Assembly: GCF_050496765.1 (NCBI RefSeq)
Contig: NZ_JBNWEO010000007.1
Location: 62,001-126,000 of the forward strand
From: JAEVLT01 sp050496765
GTDB lineage: Bacteria > Bacillota > Bacilli > Bacillales > Cytobacillaceae
Length of the DNA stretch: 64,000 nucleotides
Reading direction: 5' to 3'
The notes beneath the pieces are model-generated. The model was not told the DNA's origin and did no database searches. It worked only from the letters and a program-made list of their open reading frames with translations. This document shows positions 16,233 to 25,576 of this stretch, one piece after another (the first letter of the stretch is position 1; the number at the start of each line of letters is the position of its first letter). The translations under genes were made by a program, and so were the position numbers.

Positions 16233-16646
16233 TTATTTTGGAACCTTTAAATGTTGCAAAGCGGATGAATGGAGTCTATGCACGGTTCTCATAGAAACAT
16301 TAAGGTTAACACAGATTTCTTCCCAGTTAAGAAAGTTAATGTATCGGTAGCGAAGAAGCAGCTTCTCATCCACGTTTTCCATCTGGTTAATCGCTTCACG
16401 GATATCTGATTTCAGCTTTATTAATCGCTCAACCTCTTGTTGTATCTGTTGCTCCAAGTCTACTATTCTAATCACATATTTTTCAAAGGGTGGGTCAGTA
16501 CTCTTGGTTCTACTGACTTTTTCCTCAAGAACGGGGGATGAAACACTTCTTGATAGTTCCCTTAAGTTTTGTAACTCTTCAAGGTCGGAATTAATCAATT
16601 CATTCAAGCGATAAGCCTGCTTTAAGAATTCCTTAGCTGTCATCAT
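16233..16646 (-). CDS. Phage sigma-70-region-4-like regulator (DUF1492/RinA type)
   Basis: A 137-residue protein with an N-terminal helical part (coiled-coil-like EELQNLRELS, LEQQIQQEVERLIKLKSDI) and a C-terminal helix-turn-helix, EKLLLRYRYINFLNWEEIC then LNVSMRTVHRLHSSALQHL. This organisation is typical of phage late-gene regulators located just before the HNH/terminase genes. It is the last gene of the minus-strand early operon; its ATGA start overlaps the upstream stop. Terminase genes that would normally follow are absent here. Confidence 0.8.
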   Translation of the reverse strand: MMTAKEFLKQAYRLNELINSDLEELQNLRELSRSVSSPVLEEKVSRTKSTDPPFEKYVIRIVDLEQQIQQEVERLIKLKSDIREAINQMENVDEKLLLRYRYINFLNWEEICVNLNVSMRTVHRLHSSALQHLKVPK

Positions 16647-16861
16647 CGCACCACCTCCTCTTGTAGCTGTTGAATTAACATGTCAGGGTTTAGAGAAGTG
16701 AGGACATTGAACAATCCAGAATGAAAGAAGCACTCTACCTCACGTTTCGTATATAAAGCAGAATCATTGCGAGGGTGCTTTGCTAATCTTTTCAGTGCAA
16801 AACGATAATCCTTGACCGCCTGTAGAATAATGGCATTTGCTAGTTTTTCAAAAGCGTCCAT
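16643..16861 (-). CDS. Small phage protein of unknown function
   Basis: A 72-residue, mostly helical protein starting MDAFEKLANAIILQAVKDYRFALKRL. The start ATG overlaps the stop of the helicase gene by one base (TGATG), and its own stop overlaps the next start (ATGA), so it is translationally coupled on both sides. Short proteins of this kind commonly sit between the helicase and sigma-like genes in Firmicutes phages. No function known to me. Confidence 0.7.
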   Translation of the reverse strand: MDAFEKLANAIILQAVKDYRFALKRLAKHPRNDSALYTKREVECFFHSGLFNVLTSLNPDMLIQQLQEEVVR

Positions 16862-18222
16862 CAAACAGCATCCCTCGCTTTCCCAAGATTTGCTTTGACC
16901 GCATTAATAAGATCGGATTGTGTCTTTTCCTTTCGTCTCAAGGTATTCATAACATCTTCATCAATCGTGCCTTTAGTAATAATGTGATGAATAACCACTG
17001 TCTCATTTTGACCTTGTCTCCAAAGTCTCGCATTTGTTTGCTGATAGAGTTCTAGACTCCAAGTAAGTCCAAACCAGATAAGCGTTGAACCTCCACTTTG
17101 TAAGTTGAGACCGTGTCCCGCTGATGCAGGATGAATAACCGCTACAGAAATATCGCCGTTGTTCCAATCCTTGATATCCTTGGAAGTTTTAATTTCTCTG
17201 ACATTGAATTTTGCCTTAATACGCTCTAAATCGTGATTATACCAATAGGCAATAAGCACTGGTTTTCCGTTAGCACCTTCAATTAAATCCTCAAGAGCAT
17301 CTAACTTGCGGTCGTGGATAATATGAGTGTTTTTATCATCATCATAGATCGCACCGTTTGCCATTTGCAGAAGTTTTCCTGAAAGGACTGCTGCATTCAT
17401 GGCATCTATTTCCTCATCAGCAAATTCAAGAACCATCTCTTCACGAAAGCGATCATATACGGATTGTTCTTTGTCATTTAGATACACAGGCACTTCATTG
17501 ATCATGCACTCTGGCATTTTGAGAAAATCCACCGACTCCATGGAAATGGTAATATCCGAAATGAGCTGATATATGGCATCTTCAGCACCTGGCAATGGTT
17601 TATATGAAAATACGATTTGCTGATTACGTTTATCTGGTGTAAAGAAGGAATTGCGGTAGTGAGTTATGTACCTGCCGAGTCTTTTACCCATGTCAAGAAT
17701 ACGAAACTCTGCCCACAAATCCATTAATCCATTACTCGATGGTGTACCCGTAAGACCCACAATCCGTTTTGCCCTTGGTCTGACTTTTAGTAGACTTTTA
17801 AATCTTTTGGCACCATAGGACTTAAAGGATGATAGTTCATCGATGACCACCATGTCATAATCAAAAGGGATGCCACTTTTATTTACTAACCAGTCAACAT
17901 TTTCTCTGTTTATAAGATAGACACTTGCAGGTTTCCTAAGAGCTGCCAACCGCTCCTGTTCTGTTCCGATGGCTACCGAAAACTCCAGTCCTTTTAAATG
18001 CTCCCACTTATTTATCTCAGCTGGCCAAGTATCCCTCGCCACCCGAAGTGGAGCAATGACCAGAACCTTTCCAATTTCAAAACGATCAAGACATAGGTCA
18101 AATATAGCCGTTAGAGTAATGACACTTTTGCCAAGACCCATTTCTAAAAACACCGCAGCGATGGGATGCTCTAGAATGAAGTTCGTTGCATAGGTCTGAT
18201 ATTTATGAGGATTGTATTTCAC
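16861..18222 (-). CDS. Phage SNF2/DEAD-like DNA helicase
   Basis: A 453-residue superfamily 2 helicase. Motifs: FLEMGLGKSVITL (Walker A, near 45), VIDELSSFKSYGAKRF (motif II, DE-L-S in place of DEAH), VGLTGTPSSNGL (motif III), and C-terminal half with SAGHGLNLQSGG and ARLWRQGQNETV (motifs V and VI). Such proteins are standard in the replication module of Siphoviridae-like prophages. GTG 18222 is chosen because GGAGGG lies seven bases upstream; it overlaps the preceding gene by 20 bases. Upstream in-frame ATGs lie deep inside that gene. Confidence 0.87.
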   Translation of the reverse strand: MKYNPHKYQTYATNFILEHPIAAVFLEMGLGKSVITLTAIFDLCLDRFEIGKVLVIAPLRVARDTWPAEINKWEHLKGLEFSVAIGTEQERLAALRKPASVYLINRENVDWLVNKSGIPFDYDMVVIDELSSFKSYGAKRFKSLLKVRPRAKRIVGLTGTPSSNGLMDLWAEFRILDMGKRLGRYITHYRNSFFTPDKRNQQIVFSYKPLPGAEDAIYQLISDITISMESVDFLKMPECMINEVPVYLNDKEQSVYDRFREEMVLEFADEEIDAMNAAVLSGKLLQMANGAIYDDDKNTHIIHDRKLDALEDLIEGANGKPVLIAYWYNHDLERIKAKFNVREIKTSKDIKDWNNGDISVAVIHPASAGHGLNLQSGGSTLIWFGLTWSLELYQQTNARLWRQGQNETVVIHHIITKGTIDEDVMNTLRRKEKTQSDLINAVKANLGKARDAV

Positions 18223-18484
18223 CGAGTATCCCTCCAATCTGCTTAACATCATCAATGACATAGCAGGCAAAGCCTAACTTCTGTAATTGCTTTATTCTTC
18301 TAATCTGTAACAGGCGAGGTTTCTTTCCGGGAGCCTTTAATTCCACAAATGCCATCTTTCCATTTGGTAAAAGCACTAGGCGGTCTGGCATCCCATCTAA
18401 ACCTGGGCTAACAAACTTCGCCGCAATGCCTCCCATCTTTTTTACCTCAGTCACCAGTTTCTTTTCGATATATTTTTCAAGCAT
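18203..18484 (-). CDS. VRR-NUC domain nuclease
   Basis: A 93-residue stand-alone VRR-NUC nuclease of the PD-(D/E)XK superfamily. Visible are FVSPGLDGMPDRLVLLPNGKMAFVELKAPGK: the motif G-x-P-D and E-x-K with the catalytic Asp, Glu and Lys, followed by LLQIRRIKQLQKLGF. These small phage proteins are thought to act as structure-specific nucleases. ATG 18484 has RBS GGGAGG; the longer frame upstream lacks one. A 220-base gap separates it from the VapE gene. Confidence 0.87.
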   Translation of the reverse strand: MLEKYIEKKLVTEVKKMGGIAAKFVSPGLDGMPDRLVLLPNGKMAFVELKAPGKKPRLLQIRRIKQLQKLGFACYVIDDVKQIGGILGEIQSS

Positions 18485-18703
18485 AAATACCTCCCATGTA
18501 AAAAGGCTCGGAACAAGAAAACAACTTTGACCCAATTTTCCTATACGCGCGTGTATGCGTGTATGCACAGGCTACTATTACTTCTTTTTATTATTTATAA
18601 ATAAATAGGTTACTTCTTGTTCCACTTGTTCCGAACCGTTGATTTTCCTTATCCTTACTAGCTTTAGGGAAAGAACAAGTATAGGAACAAGGTAAGGTAC
18701 AAC

Positions 18704-21070
18704 TTAGCTTTGTTCCTCGACTCGGGAATAAGCTCGTTGCTTTCCGTAGACAGGAAACGTCACAACACCATTCTTGTTCCCGGTGTACTTGTTCCACTCA
18801 CTGATCTTTCTCATAATGGCACCGATGGCATAGGAATCCGATGGTTTTAACATGGATGCCTCTTTACCGAAACACTCACACCAAATTTCCATATTGCAGA
18901 CAAGGGTCCTTTTTACTGTTCCTACACGGGTGCCGCCGCCAAATTCGCTACCGCCGAGGAAATTTCTACGCTCGTACAAAGACATCGTGTCCCAATCATC
19001 CGGCAAGAGCGTATCCAGATAGGTACGAACTAGTCCTTCTCGTTCATCTGTTTCCATCGCATCAGCCTGTTCACTCGTTGCCATGGATACATCATCACCT
19101 TCAAGGTAGAGTTTTTCACCCCTCTCATAAAGAACTAGTGCTTCTGCCCAAATCTGCTGTACTTCCTCTTTGGTCATCTGCCAAGCTTTCTTTTTACCGT
19201 TACCGTTAATGCGGACTGGCCAAAATCTGCGGTTGCCCGTGATATCTCGAAGAAATCCACTTTCTGCATTGGTAGAACCTACAATTACGCATTGACGGGG
19301 ATGGCTTTCGACGTTGACCCCATAACTGGCACGGTACTTATCATCCGCCCTTGAAATAAAGGACTTTACAACCTCCACATCCGTCTTACGCATTCCAGCA
19401 AGCTCTCCTAGTTCCAGTAACCAATATCCCTGAAGTTTCTCAGCCCCGGATTTATCCTTCATATCTGTAATAGTCAAACTATCTGAAAACCAGTCTCCAG
19501 CAAGTTTGGCAAAGAAGGTTGACTTACCGATACCTTGAGGCCCGTTTAAGATTAGAACACTATCAAACTTTGTACCGGGTCTATAAATGCGGGCTACCGC
19601 TGCAACCATCGTTTTGCGAATCACCGCTTTTGTGTAGGAATTATCTGTTGCACCGAAATAATCAATGAGTAGATTTTCCACTCGACTAATACCATCCCAT
19701 TTTGGCAGGGAGTCGAGATACTCCTTAACAGGGTGGTAGGCTCGTTCTGACGCTACAGCTAACACAGCATCTTTGGTCTTGGTAGGGGAATAGACTCCGT
19801 ATTTACTGCTTAAGTACACCTTAAGAAGCGCGTTATCCGAATCATTCCAACCAGCCTTGATCTGTTCCCAAGGCAGACCACCTTTGGCATCAATACCATC
19901 ACGATGGCAGTTGAAAGCGATATGCTGTAATTCCTTGTCATGCCGAATAATCAAGACAATGTTATCCAATGTGTCTTTTATCCGACCTTGCTTATCCAGT
20001 TCCAAACCTGTCTGCCAATCCTCTTCACTAAACTCCTCTTCAGCCTGAGCCTGTCTCTCCTTTGCGAACTCAGCTTTTACCGCTTCATCTTTTATAGCAA
20101 ACTCGCACATTGCCACAAAAGACGGCATCCTGCCAGGAGCCGTTGTAGTGGAAGCTCTATCATCTAAAGAGCCGAATTTATGAATACGAACGAGATCAAA
20201 AGCATTAAGAAGCAGGCCGCTTGCTGGGTCAGTAGCATGGTGGCTGTATGCAAATTTATCATCATAGATAATCACACCCGCACTACTGTCAGCTGGAATA
20301 TAGTCATATCGACCTTCCATAGCAGATGGCGCATAAACTGCACCTAAAAATTTATCAATTGCTTCACGAACGGAATAGGCACGACAGAAAGTTCCTACCA
20401 CACCTTCCTTTAAAAGCGGATCGGCTTGTTCTCTAAGACTGCGATTAATAACCTCAGACTGCCTGCTTGATACTGGCCAAGTTGACGTATCTCGCCAGTT
20501 TTCATATTTTGCAAGATAAATATCCGGGTCAAGTAATGCTCCATCCTGCTCTTCGTAGACAAATTCACCGTTAGAGGAAGTGGATGGCCAATACATAAGG
20601 CGATGGGCTTCATATGTCGTATCATCGAAAAGATCAATACCAATTTCTTTTGCCACCATACGTCCAACGGCTGCATATTCTTCTTCGCTGATCTCACGAG
20701 CAAGGGGAACGATAAGTCTGAGTCTTGGATTTTCTGGTGTGTGCTTATGAGTGGAGTAAACGCAACATTTGAAATCGAAAAGCAGACTGATTTGCTCCCA
20801 GATATTCGGTCTACCGTAATCCATATCGAGGGTAAGCAAAGAACGACATAGAACATTGCCCTTCTTTCGCCTTCCTTCTTTTAAATGTCCTCCGACAAAG
20901 CCGCCCACATCCTTGATATCATCTTGCTGCCCTTTTTTAAGTTTCCGATATTCTTCTACTGTTTCCGTAGTGCGTTGCGTCGTCTTTACACGGGAGCAAA
21001 AATACTCCCAGGAGATATCTTTGTTTTTCCATTTTCTATCCATCCGGCTATTGCCTACTGCAATTTTCAT
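18704..21070 (-). CDS. VapE-type phage primase/SF3 helicase
   Basis: A 788-residue replication protein. The N-terminal third resembles a primase-polymerase-like domain (RSLLTLDMDYG, LRLIVPLAREISEEEY, AHRLMYWPSTSSNGEF). The C-terminal third is the virulence-associated protein E helicase: LNGPQGIGKSTFFAKLAG (Walker A, near 530), LLELGELAGM (Walker B region), VIVGSTNAESGFLRD (sensor) and NRRFWPVRI. It starts with an ATGA overlap to the upstream gene. It would prime and unwind phage DNA alongside the family A polymerase further upstream. Intact in length. Confidence 0.88.
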   Translation of the reverse strand: MKIAVGNSRMDRKWKNKDISWEYFCSRVKTTQRTTETVEEYRKLKKGQQDDIKDVGGFVGGHLKEGRRKKGNVLCRSLLTLDMDYGRPNIWEQISLLFDFKCCVYSTHKHTPENPRLRLIVPLAREISEEEYAAVGRMVAKEIGIDLFDDTTYEAHRLMYWPSTSSNGEFVYEEQDGALLDPDIYLAKYENWRDTSTWPVSSRQSEVINRSLREQADPLLKEGVVGTFCRAYSVREAIDKFLGAVYAPSAMEGRYDYIPADSSAGVIIYDDKFAYSHHATDPASGLLLNAFDLVRIHKFGSLDDRASTTTAPGRMPSFVAMCEFAIKDEAVKAEFAKERQAQAEEEFSEEDWQTGLELDKQGRIKDTLDNIVLIIRHDKELQHIAFNCHRDGIDAKGGLPWEQIKAGWNDSDNALLKVYLSSKYGVYSPTKTKDAVLAVASERAYHPVKEYLDSLPKWDGISRVENLLIDYFGATDNSYTKAVIRKTMVAAVARIYRPGTKFDSVLILNGPQGIGKSTFFAKLAGDWFSDSLTITDMKDKSGAEKLQGYWLLELGELAGMRKTDVEVVKSFISRADDKYRASYGVNVESHPRQCVIVGSTNAESGFLRDITGNRRFWPVRINGNGKKKAWQMTKEEVQQIWAEALVLYERGEKLYLEGDDVSMATSEQADAMETDEREGLVRTYLDTLLPDDWDTMSLYERRNFLGGSEFGGGTRVGTVKRTLVCNMEIWCECFGKEASMLKPSDSYAIGAIMRKISEWNKYTGNKNGVVTFPVYGKQRAYSRVEEQS

Positions 21071-21501
21071 AAGCTTTCAACCTCCTCATGCTCCGGATTA
21101 AAATACCTGACCGTTTGTCTGCGTTTCTTGGCTACTTCAATTTCCCTCGCCATACCGCTTGAGATGGTATTGCCTAGCACCCAAACCTCGGAGCATTTGC
21201 CCATAAGAACGATGTCCATAAATATGGCAAGTTCACGTTCCTCTGAATTTTCATCATCCATAAACTGCGGAAACATAAGGTGGGGAGCAATTGGGATACA
21301 ATTACTCTCCAAGGCAAATCTACAAAAGTTACGAGCCTTTTTAACGTTTCCTTCTACATCACCGGAATAGGGAGAACAGATATATACAAGCGGCTTAAAG
21401 GCAGATTTTTTCTCTGCCTTTTCCTTTCTCATTATGTTGGTTAGTGCTTCATGGGGAGTTGGGTCATGGTATCCTTCATGGTTAAATTTGTTGATTCCCA
21501 T
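21067..21501 (-). CDS. DUF4406/DUF7768-like protein
   Basis: A 144-residue protein with a Rossmann-like nucleoside-2-deoxyribosyltransferase-type fold: YICSPYSGDVEGNVKKARNF (P-loop-like start), CIPIAPHLMFPQF, and CSEVWVLGNTISSGMAREIEVA with the conserved SxGM-E. Such proteins are common in phage early operons; proposed roles in nucleotide metabolism are not proven. ATG 21501 overlaps the antirepressor stop by one base. A longer frame extends upstream inside that gene and is not used. Confidence 0.7.
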   Translation of the reverse strand: MGINKFNHEGYHDPTPHEALTNIMRKEKAEKKSAFKPLVYICSPYSGDVEGNVKKARNFCRFALESNCIPIAPHLMFPQFMDDENSEERELAIFMDIVLMGKCSEVWVLGNTISSGMAREIEVAKKRRQTVRYFNPEHEEVESL

Positions 21502-22253
21502 TACACACCCTCCATTTCTATCTGAGGCAAAATACCGTCCGCCTTCATAAGTTCGTAAATGAAGAGTCTGCCTTTTTGAGTCCAATATGTATGGACCTTT
21601 GTATGCTGTTCACCGTTACTGCCAAGGTAGCTATGTGTCTTAGTACTGGTGTATCCTTTTTCCGCATGCTTCTGATATAAAAGCCAGATACCACCTTGCT
21701 TAAACTGGACGCCCTTTTTATTAAGATAGCGGTTCATCCAAATAGCTGATTTGCCATAATCTTTGGCAATTGCTGATGTGGAAATGAGGTCTTTGCAATT
21801 TAAAACCACATCGTAATAAGAGACTTTCGGTTTCATTTCTGCAATTTGCTGATTCTGAACAGCAACCGTACCTTCAAGCACTTTATTTTGATTCCTTACT
21901 TGAGTTAGTTGTTGATTGGCAAACTGTAATGCCCTTGCCATGATTGCCTCTGGTGAATTCCATCTTCTTTCTATTTCAAGAAAGTATTGGCGACACTCTT
22001 TCCTTTTTGGAGTACGCTGTATCATGCATAGCTCTTTTGCCATGTCAATTGTTAACTGATGGTCTATGCTTGGTCTGCCTCCAGTACTTTCGCTCAAAAA
22101 TGAGCTAAAGTCTGACCCTTCCTCAAATCCGTACTCACACATTCTTGGAAACCAGTCTTTATAAGCGGTCTTTACTTCCAAGGCTTCATGTAAATCACGA
22201 CCGAGTACGGTTGGTCGTTGATTTTCATAATTGATTTTTACTAATTCGTCCAT
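21501..22253 (-). CDS. Phage antirepressor (AntA/AntB plus KilAC)
   Basis: A 250-residue protein: AntA/AntB domain at the N-terminus (RPTVLGRDLHEALEVKTAYK, DHQLTIDMAKELCMIQ), a central coiled coil (QQLTQVRNQNKVLEGTVAVQ), then a KilAC-like C-terminal DNA-binding domain (KDLISTSAIAKDYGKSAIWM, RLFIYELM). Antirepressors switch temperate phages to lytic growth. ATG 22253 has a perfect AGGAGG upstream. No matching CI-type repressor exists in the window except the XRE gene at 28845, which belongs to a different operon. Confidence 0.87.
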   Translation of the reverse strand: MDELVKINYENQRPTVLGRDLHEALEVKTAYKDWFPRMCEYGFEEGSDFSSFLSESTGGRPSIDHQLTIDMAKELCMIQRTPKRKECRQYFLEIERRWNSPEAIMARALQFANQQLTQVRNQNKVLEGTVAVQNQQIAEMKPKVSYYDVVLNCKDLISTSAIAKDYGKSAIWMNRYLNKKGVQFKQGGIWLLYQKHAEKGYTSTKTHSYLGSNGEQHTKVHTYWTQKGRLFIYELMKADGILPQIEMEGV

Positions 22254-22573
22254 ACGAATTACCTCCTGCAATATAGTCAGAGAGGAAACCCCTCTACCTA
22301 ATAGCCACAGGAGGTAATGAATGTTGAGGATTTTGAAAAAATTAATTTGGAATTCTGATTATCATGCGGAATTTGTGTATGTTAAAATGGAATCAAAGAC
22401 TGATTCAATAATAGTGGTCAATTCAACTAACGGGCCATTATCTGGAATAACGCATTGTGCAATTTATTGTGTGGAGAGTCAAATTTTAATAGTGATCCTA
22501 CTTTTTTAGGCATGAAATGTCGGGTAAATAGTATCTAATCTGTATTAAAGTAGGAATTGAAAGGGAGAAAACC
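22254..22573. other. Junction between prophage operon and inserted AraC gene, with duplicated gene-end remnant
   Basis: The segment 22291-22355 is clearly similar to 27812-27877, which is the 3' end of the sigma-like gene and its downstream border. In the minus direction both encode a terminal SSTF...SC-G followed by a stop. The 5' remainder of this second copy is missing. The plus-strand AraC gene follows with its own promoter region. Confidence 0.55.
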
Positions 22574-23419
22574 ATGGATTGGTTAGAAAGAATGAATAAT
22601 GCATTGGACTACATTGAAAATAGTCTAGATGAAGAAATAGACTACAAAGAGATTGCAAAAGCAGCTAATTGCTCCGAGTTTCATTTTTCAAGAATGTTTT
22701 CTTCAATTTCAGGGGTATCGCTTTCAGAATATATTAGAAGAAGGCGATTAACTCTCGCAGCATTTGAGATTCAAAAAAGTGATATTCGAATCATTGATGT
22801 GGCAATTAAATACGGTTATGTTTCTTCTGATACTTTTTCACGTGCTTTTCAAAAAATGCATGGAATAAGCCCCTCCAATGCTCGTAATAAAGGGGTACAG
22901 TTAAAAGCCTTTCCGAGAATTTCCTTTCAAATTTCTATTAAAGGAGATACCGAGATGGAGTACAGAATTGAAGACCTTGATTTTGAAATAAGAATTGTAG
23001 GAAAAAGCAAGCCAGTAAAAACAAATAGAGCATTTAAAACAATCCCTACACTCTTGAATACTGCAAAAAAAGATGGGTTTATGCAAGAACTAAAGGACAT
23101 GTCATGGGAAAATCCAAAATGTACGCTTGAAAGCCTTTTGGGGGTTTGTGGAAAGGAAGCTGCCATAACAGATGAAGAGTTTTCCTACTTTATGGGGGTA
23201 AGATACGATGGGGTTCCACCTTCAGATATGGAAACGCTTATTATTCCTGCAAGTACATGGGCAGTTTTTCCAAATATAGTAGATGCATGGAAACGTTTAT
23301 ATTCTGAGTGGGTTCCAACATCTGAGTATGAACTTGCAAATTTACCGTGTATCGAATGTTATTATGGTCCGAAGCATAAACCAAGACATGAACTTTGGGT
23401 TCCTGTTATCCCTAAGTAA
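22574..23419 (+). CDS. AraC-family regulator with GyrI-like effector domain
   Basis: A 281-residue regulator. Residues 1-105 hold two AraC helix-turn-helix units (YKEIAKAANCSEFHFSRMF and DVAIKYGYVSSDTFSRAFQK). Residues 120-281 form a GyrI-like/SOUL ligand-binding domain (MEYRIEDLDFEIRIVG, TLIIPASTWAVF, CIECYYGPKHKPRHELWVPV) as in Rob or BltR-type multidrug regulators. It lies on the plus strand inside the minus-strand phage operon with its own terminator, so it is an inserted accessory gene. No efflux pump or enzyme travels with it in the window, so its targets are unknown. Confidence 0.88.
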   Translation: MDWLERMNNALDYIENSLDEEIDYKEIAKAANCSEFHFSRMFSSISGVSLSEYIRRRRLTLAAFEIQKSDIRIIDVAIKYGYVSSDTFSRAFQKMHGISPSNARNKGVQLKAFPRISFQISIKGDTEMEYRIEDLDFEIRIVGKSKPVKTNRAFKTIPTLLNTAKKDGFMQELKDMSWENPKCTLESLLGVCGKEAAITDEEFSYFMGVRYDGVPPSDMETLIIPASTWAVFPNIVDAWKRLYSEWVPTSEYELANLPCIECYYGPKHKPRHELWVPVIPK

Positions 23420-23457
23420 AATGCATATTCCATTATCGGGCGATTGTGGAACAAACA

Positions 23458-23505
23458 GGATAGCACTTACTAGTTATAAAATAAGTGCTATCCTATTTTC
23501 GTTAT
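23458..23505 (+). terminator. Terminator of the AraC-type gene
   Basis: GGATAGCACTTA and TAAGTGCTATCC form a perfect 12-bp stem around a 12-base loop, followed by TATTTT. Confidence 0.85.
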
Positions 23506-23569
23506 TTAACATTTGAAGGTCTGTTAACCTCATTCCACAAGTTAATCCGAATACCCAATTATATATAAC

Positions 23570-25504
23570 TTAATCTTTTTTATAAAACTGACACTCATAG
23601 CCGTCAGCACTAAGTAACAGACCATTTGCCCAGATTGGTATCCTAGCCATCTGCTCACAGATAGCAGAAAGTGACATTCCCATATCTGCCTCGATGATAA
23701 TTTCATCGTGCACATGAGCCACAATGGAACAATTCTTTAATGTCTGCATGGCATGACACAAAATATCACGACTGATTGCTTGAACAATATTCTCTACAAA
23801 TTTGGGACCGTAGCTTTCGATTCTTTCCCATTTCTTCGTTCCACCGACACCTTCATAAGTAACCGACTCACCGCCAAACAGATTCTCTCCCATACGAGGT
23901 TTCACATAGGCAAGCCGTCTACCAGAGGGGAGGACAATAAAGAGCATTCCACTTTGATAGATAAATTTAATGCCGTGTATCTCTGTAGGAGTTTTTTGCT
24001 TAACACAAGTTTTTACTGCACGGTCAACATCCCACCAAAGTTTTGTGATATTGGGATTGGATTGTCTCCAAGCCGTTACAAGGGGCTGAAGTTCCTCTTC
24101 TTCAATTCCCATCTCCAAAGCACCCATTGATTTTAATGCTCCAACAGATCCACCATAACCGAGGGCAAGTTCGGCTATTTTCCCTTTCTGACGAAGGTGA
24201 CCGTTCACACCATGCTTTTCAACAGGTACATTAAACATCTGAGAGGCACTGGCACAGTAGATGTCACCGCCGTTTTGGAATACATCTATTCTCCATTTTT
24301 CTCCCGCAAGCCAGGCGATAACGCGAGCTTCAATCGCTGAAAAATCTGCAACTATAAACTTCATGCCCTCCTGTGGTATAAAAGCAGTTCGGATAAGTTC
24401 CGACAGTACCTCCGGGATAGAATCATAAAGTAAGGTAAGAGCATCAAAGTTTCCGCTACGAACTAAAGCACGAGCCTGTTCCAAATCAGGCATATGGTTT
24501 TGGGGGAGATTTTGCAACTGAATCAGCCTGCCTGAAAATCTACCAGTTCTGTTTGCACCATAAAACTGAAACATTCCTCTTGCACGACCGTCACTACATA
24601 CCGCATTTTCCATTGCCGTGTATTTTTTCACCGATGATTTTGCAAGTTGTTGCCGAAGTTCCAAAACAGTGCCTAGTGGTTCAGGAGCCGTCTTTAACAT
24701 CTCAGCAACCGCTTTTTTACCAAGTGTATCTGTTTCTAGCCCATTGTTAGCAAGCCAGTCTTTCATTTGTTGTACAGAGTTTGGATTCTCTAAATTGGTT
24801 ATTTCTTGCATTGTAGCCATTAGCTTTTCACGGGAATGTTCATCCATCACAACAGCCTGTTTTACGAAAGCCATGTCAATGGCAATGCCACGATCATTGA
24901 TTTCCTGGTCGAGATGATACTCCTCCCAAATGGTCTCCGGCATCGGAAACTTAGATAATCTCTGTTGTATAGCTATTTCAGCTTCCACATCACGAAGGTT
25001 ATATGCTTTAAAACGTTCCCATTTATCCTCGTCATGTTCTGGCAGATTACGAACTCGACCGCCATTTGATTTAGTAGGGGAGCAGGGTGTACAAAAATAT
25101 TTGATGAGTTCTTTACCCTCTGTTAGCTTTTGTTTCTCCAAACCCAAAACTGCACCGACTCCCTCCAAAGAAAGTGGTAATCCCATATATGCCGACCATA
25201 TCATGGAACATTTCCAGGATGCGGGGTCAAGATATTCAGTAAGGTTAAGCCATTTTGATAGACACACACGCTCAAACATTGCATTAAAAGCCCACTTGGT
25301 GACGGAATTATCGATAAGTGCGTTTATAATTTCATCTGGGATTTCCTCTCCACAAGCAAGGTCAACCACCTGTACTTCACCGCCATCCACTGAATAGCCA
25401 AATAGTAAAATTTCAAAATCATCACTCTCGGTATAACGGTAAACACCAGACTTTTGAAGGTTGGCGCTACTAAACGTTTCAATATCAATAGAAATAGAAT
25501 TCAT
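23570..25504 (-). CDS. Phage family A DNA polymerase
   Basis: A 644-residue DNA polymerase I-like enzyme with an N-terminal 3'-5' exonuclease (ISIDIETFSSANLQ, DIE motif; later DEDKWERFKAYNLRDVEAE) and a C-terminal polymerase (NRTGRFSGRLIQLQNLP, motif A FIVADFSAIEARVIAWLAGE, motif C IVAHVHDEIIIEAD). Motif A DFSAIE and motif C HDE carry the catalytic Asp residues. There is no 5' nuclease domain, as is usual for phage versions. It replicates phage DNA with the VapE helicase. Length looks complete. Confidence 0.92.
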   Translation of the reverse strand: MNSISIDIETFSSANLQKSGVYRYTESDDFEILLFGYSVDGGEVQVVDLACGEEIPDEIINALIDNSVTKWAFNAMFERVCLSKWLNLTEYLDPASWKCSMIWSAYMGLPLSLEGVGAVLGLEKQKLTEGKELIKYFCTPCSPTKSNGGRVRNLPEHDEDKWERFKAYNLRDVEAEIAIQQRLSKFPMPETIWEEYHLDQEINDRGIAIDMAFVKQAVVMDEHSREKLMATMQEITNLENPNSVQQMKDWLANNGLETDTLGKKAVAEMLKTAPEPLGTVLELRQQLAKSSVKKYTAMENAVCSDGRARGMFQFYGANRTGRFSGRLIQLQNLPQNHMPDLEQARALVRSGNFDALTLLYDSIPEVLSELIRTAFIPQEGMKFIVADFSAIEARVIAWLAGEKWRIDVFQNGGDIYCASASQMFNVPVEKHGVNGHLRQKGKIAELALGYGGSVGALKSMGALEMGIEEEELQPLVTAWRQSNPNITKLWWDVDRAVKTCVKQKTPTEIHGIKFIYQSGMLFIVLPSGRRLAYVKPRMGENLFGGESVTYEGVGGTKKWERIESYGPKFVENIVQAISRDILCHAMQTLKNCSIVAHVHDEIIIEADMGMSLSAICEQMARIPIWANGLLLSADGYECQFYKKD

Positions 25505-25576
25505 GTATTACCGCCCTTTCCAATGCAAACGAGGTGGCAGAAGAACAACCTCCACCACCTCGTCTGTATTTATTCT

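Noticed and set aside
22321..22509. 62-codon plus-strand frame with perfect AGGAGG-like sequence upstream
   Set aside because: The sequence overlaps the duplicated minus-strand end of a sigma-like gene (22291-22355), which explains the apparent RBS. The protein has no recognisable features.
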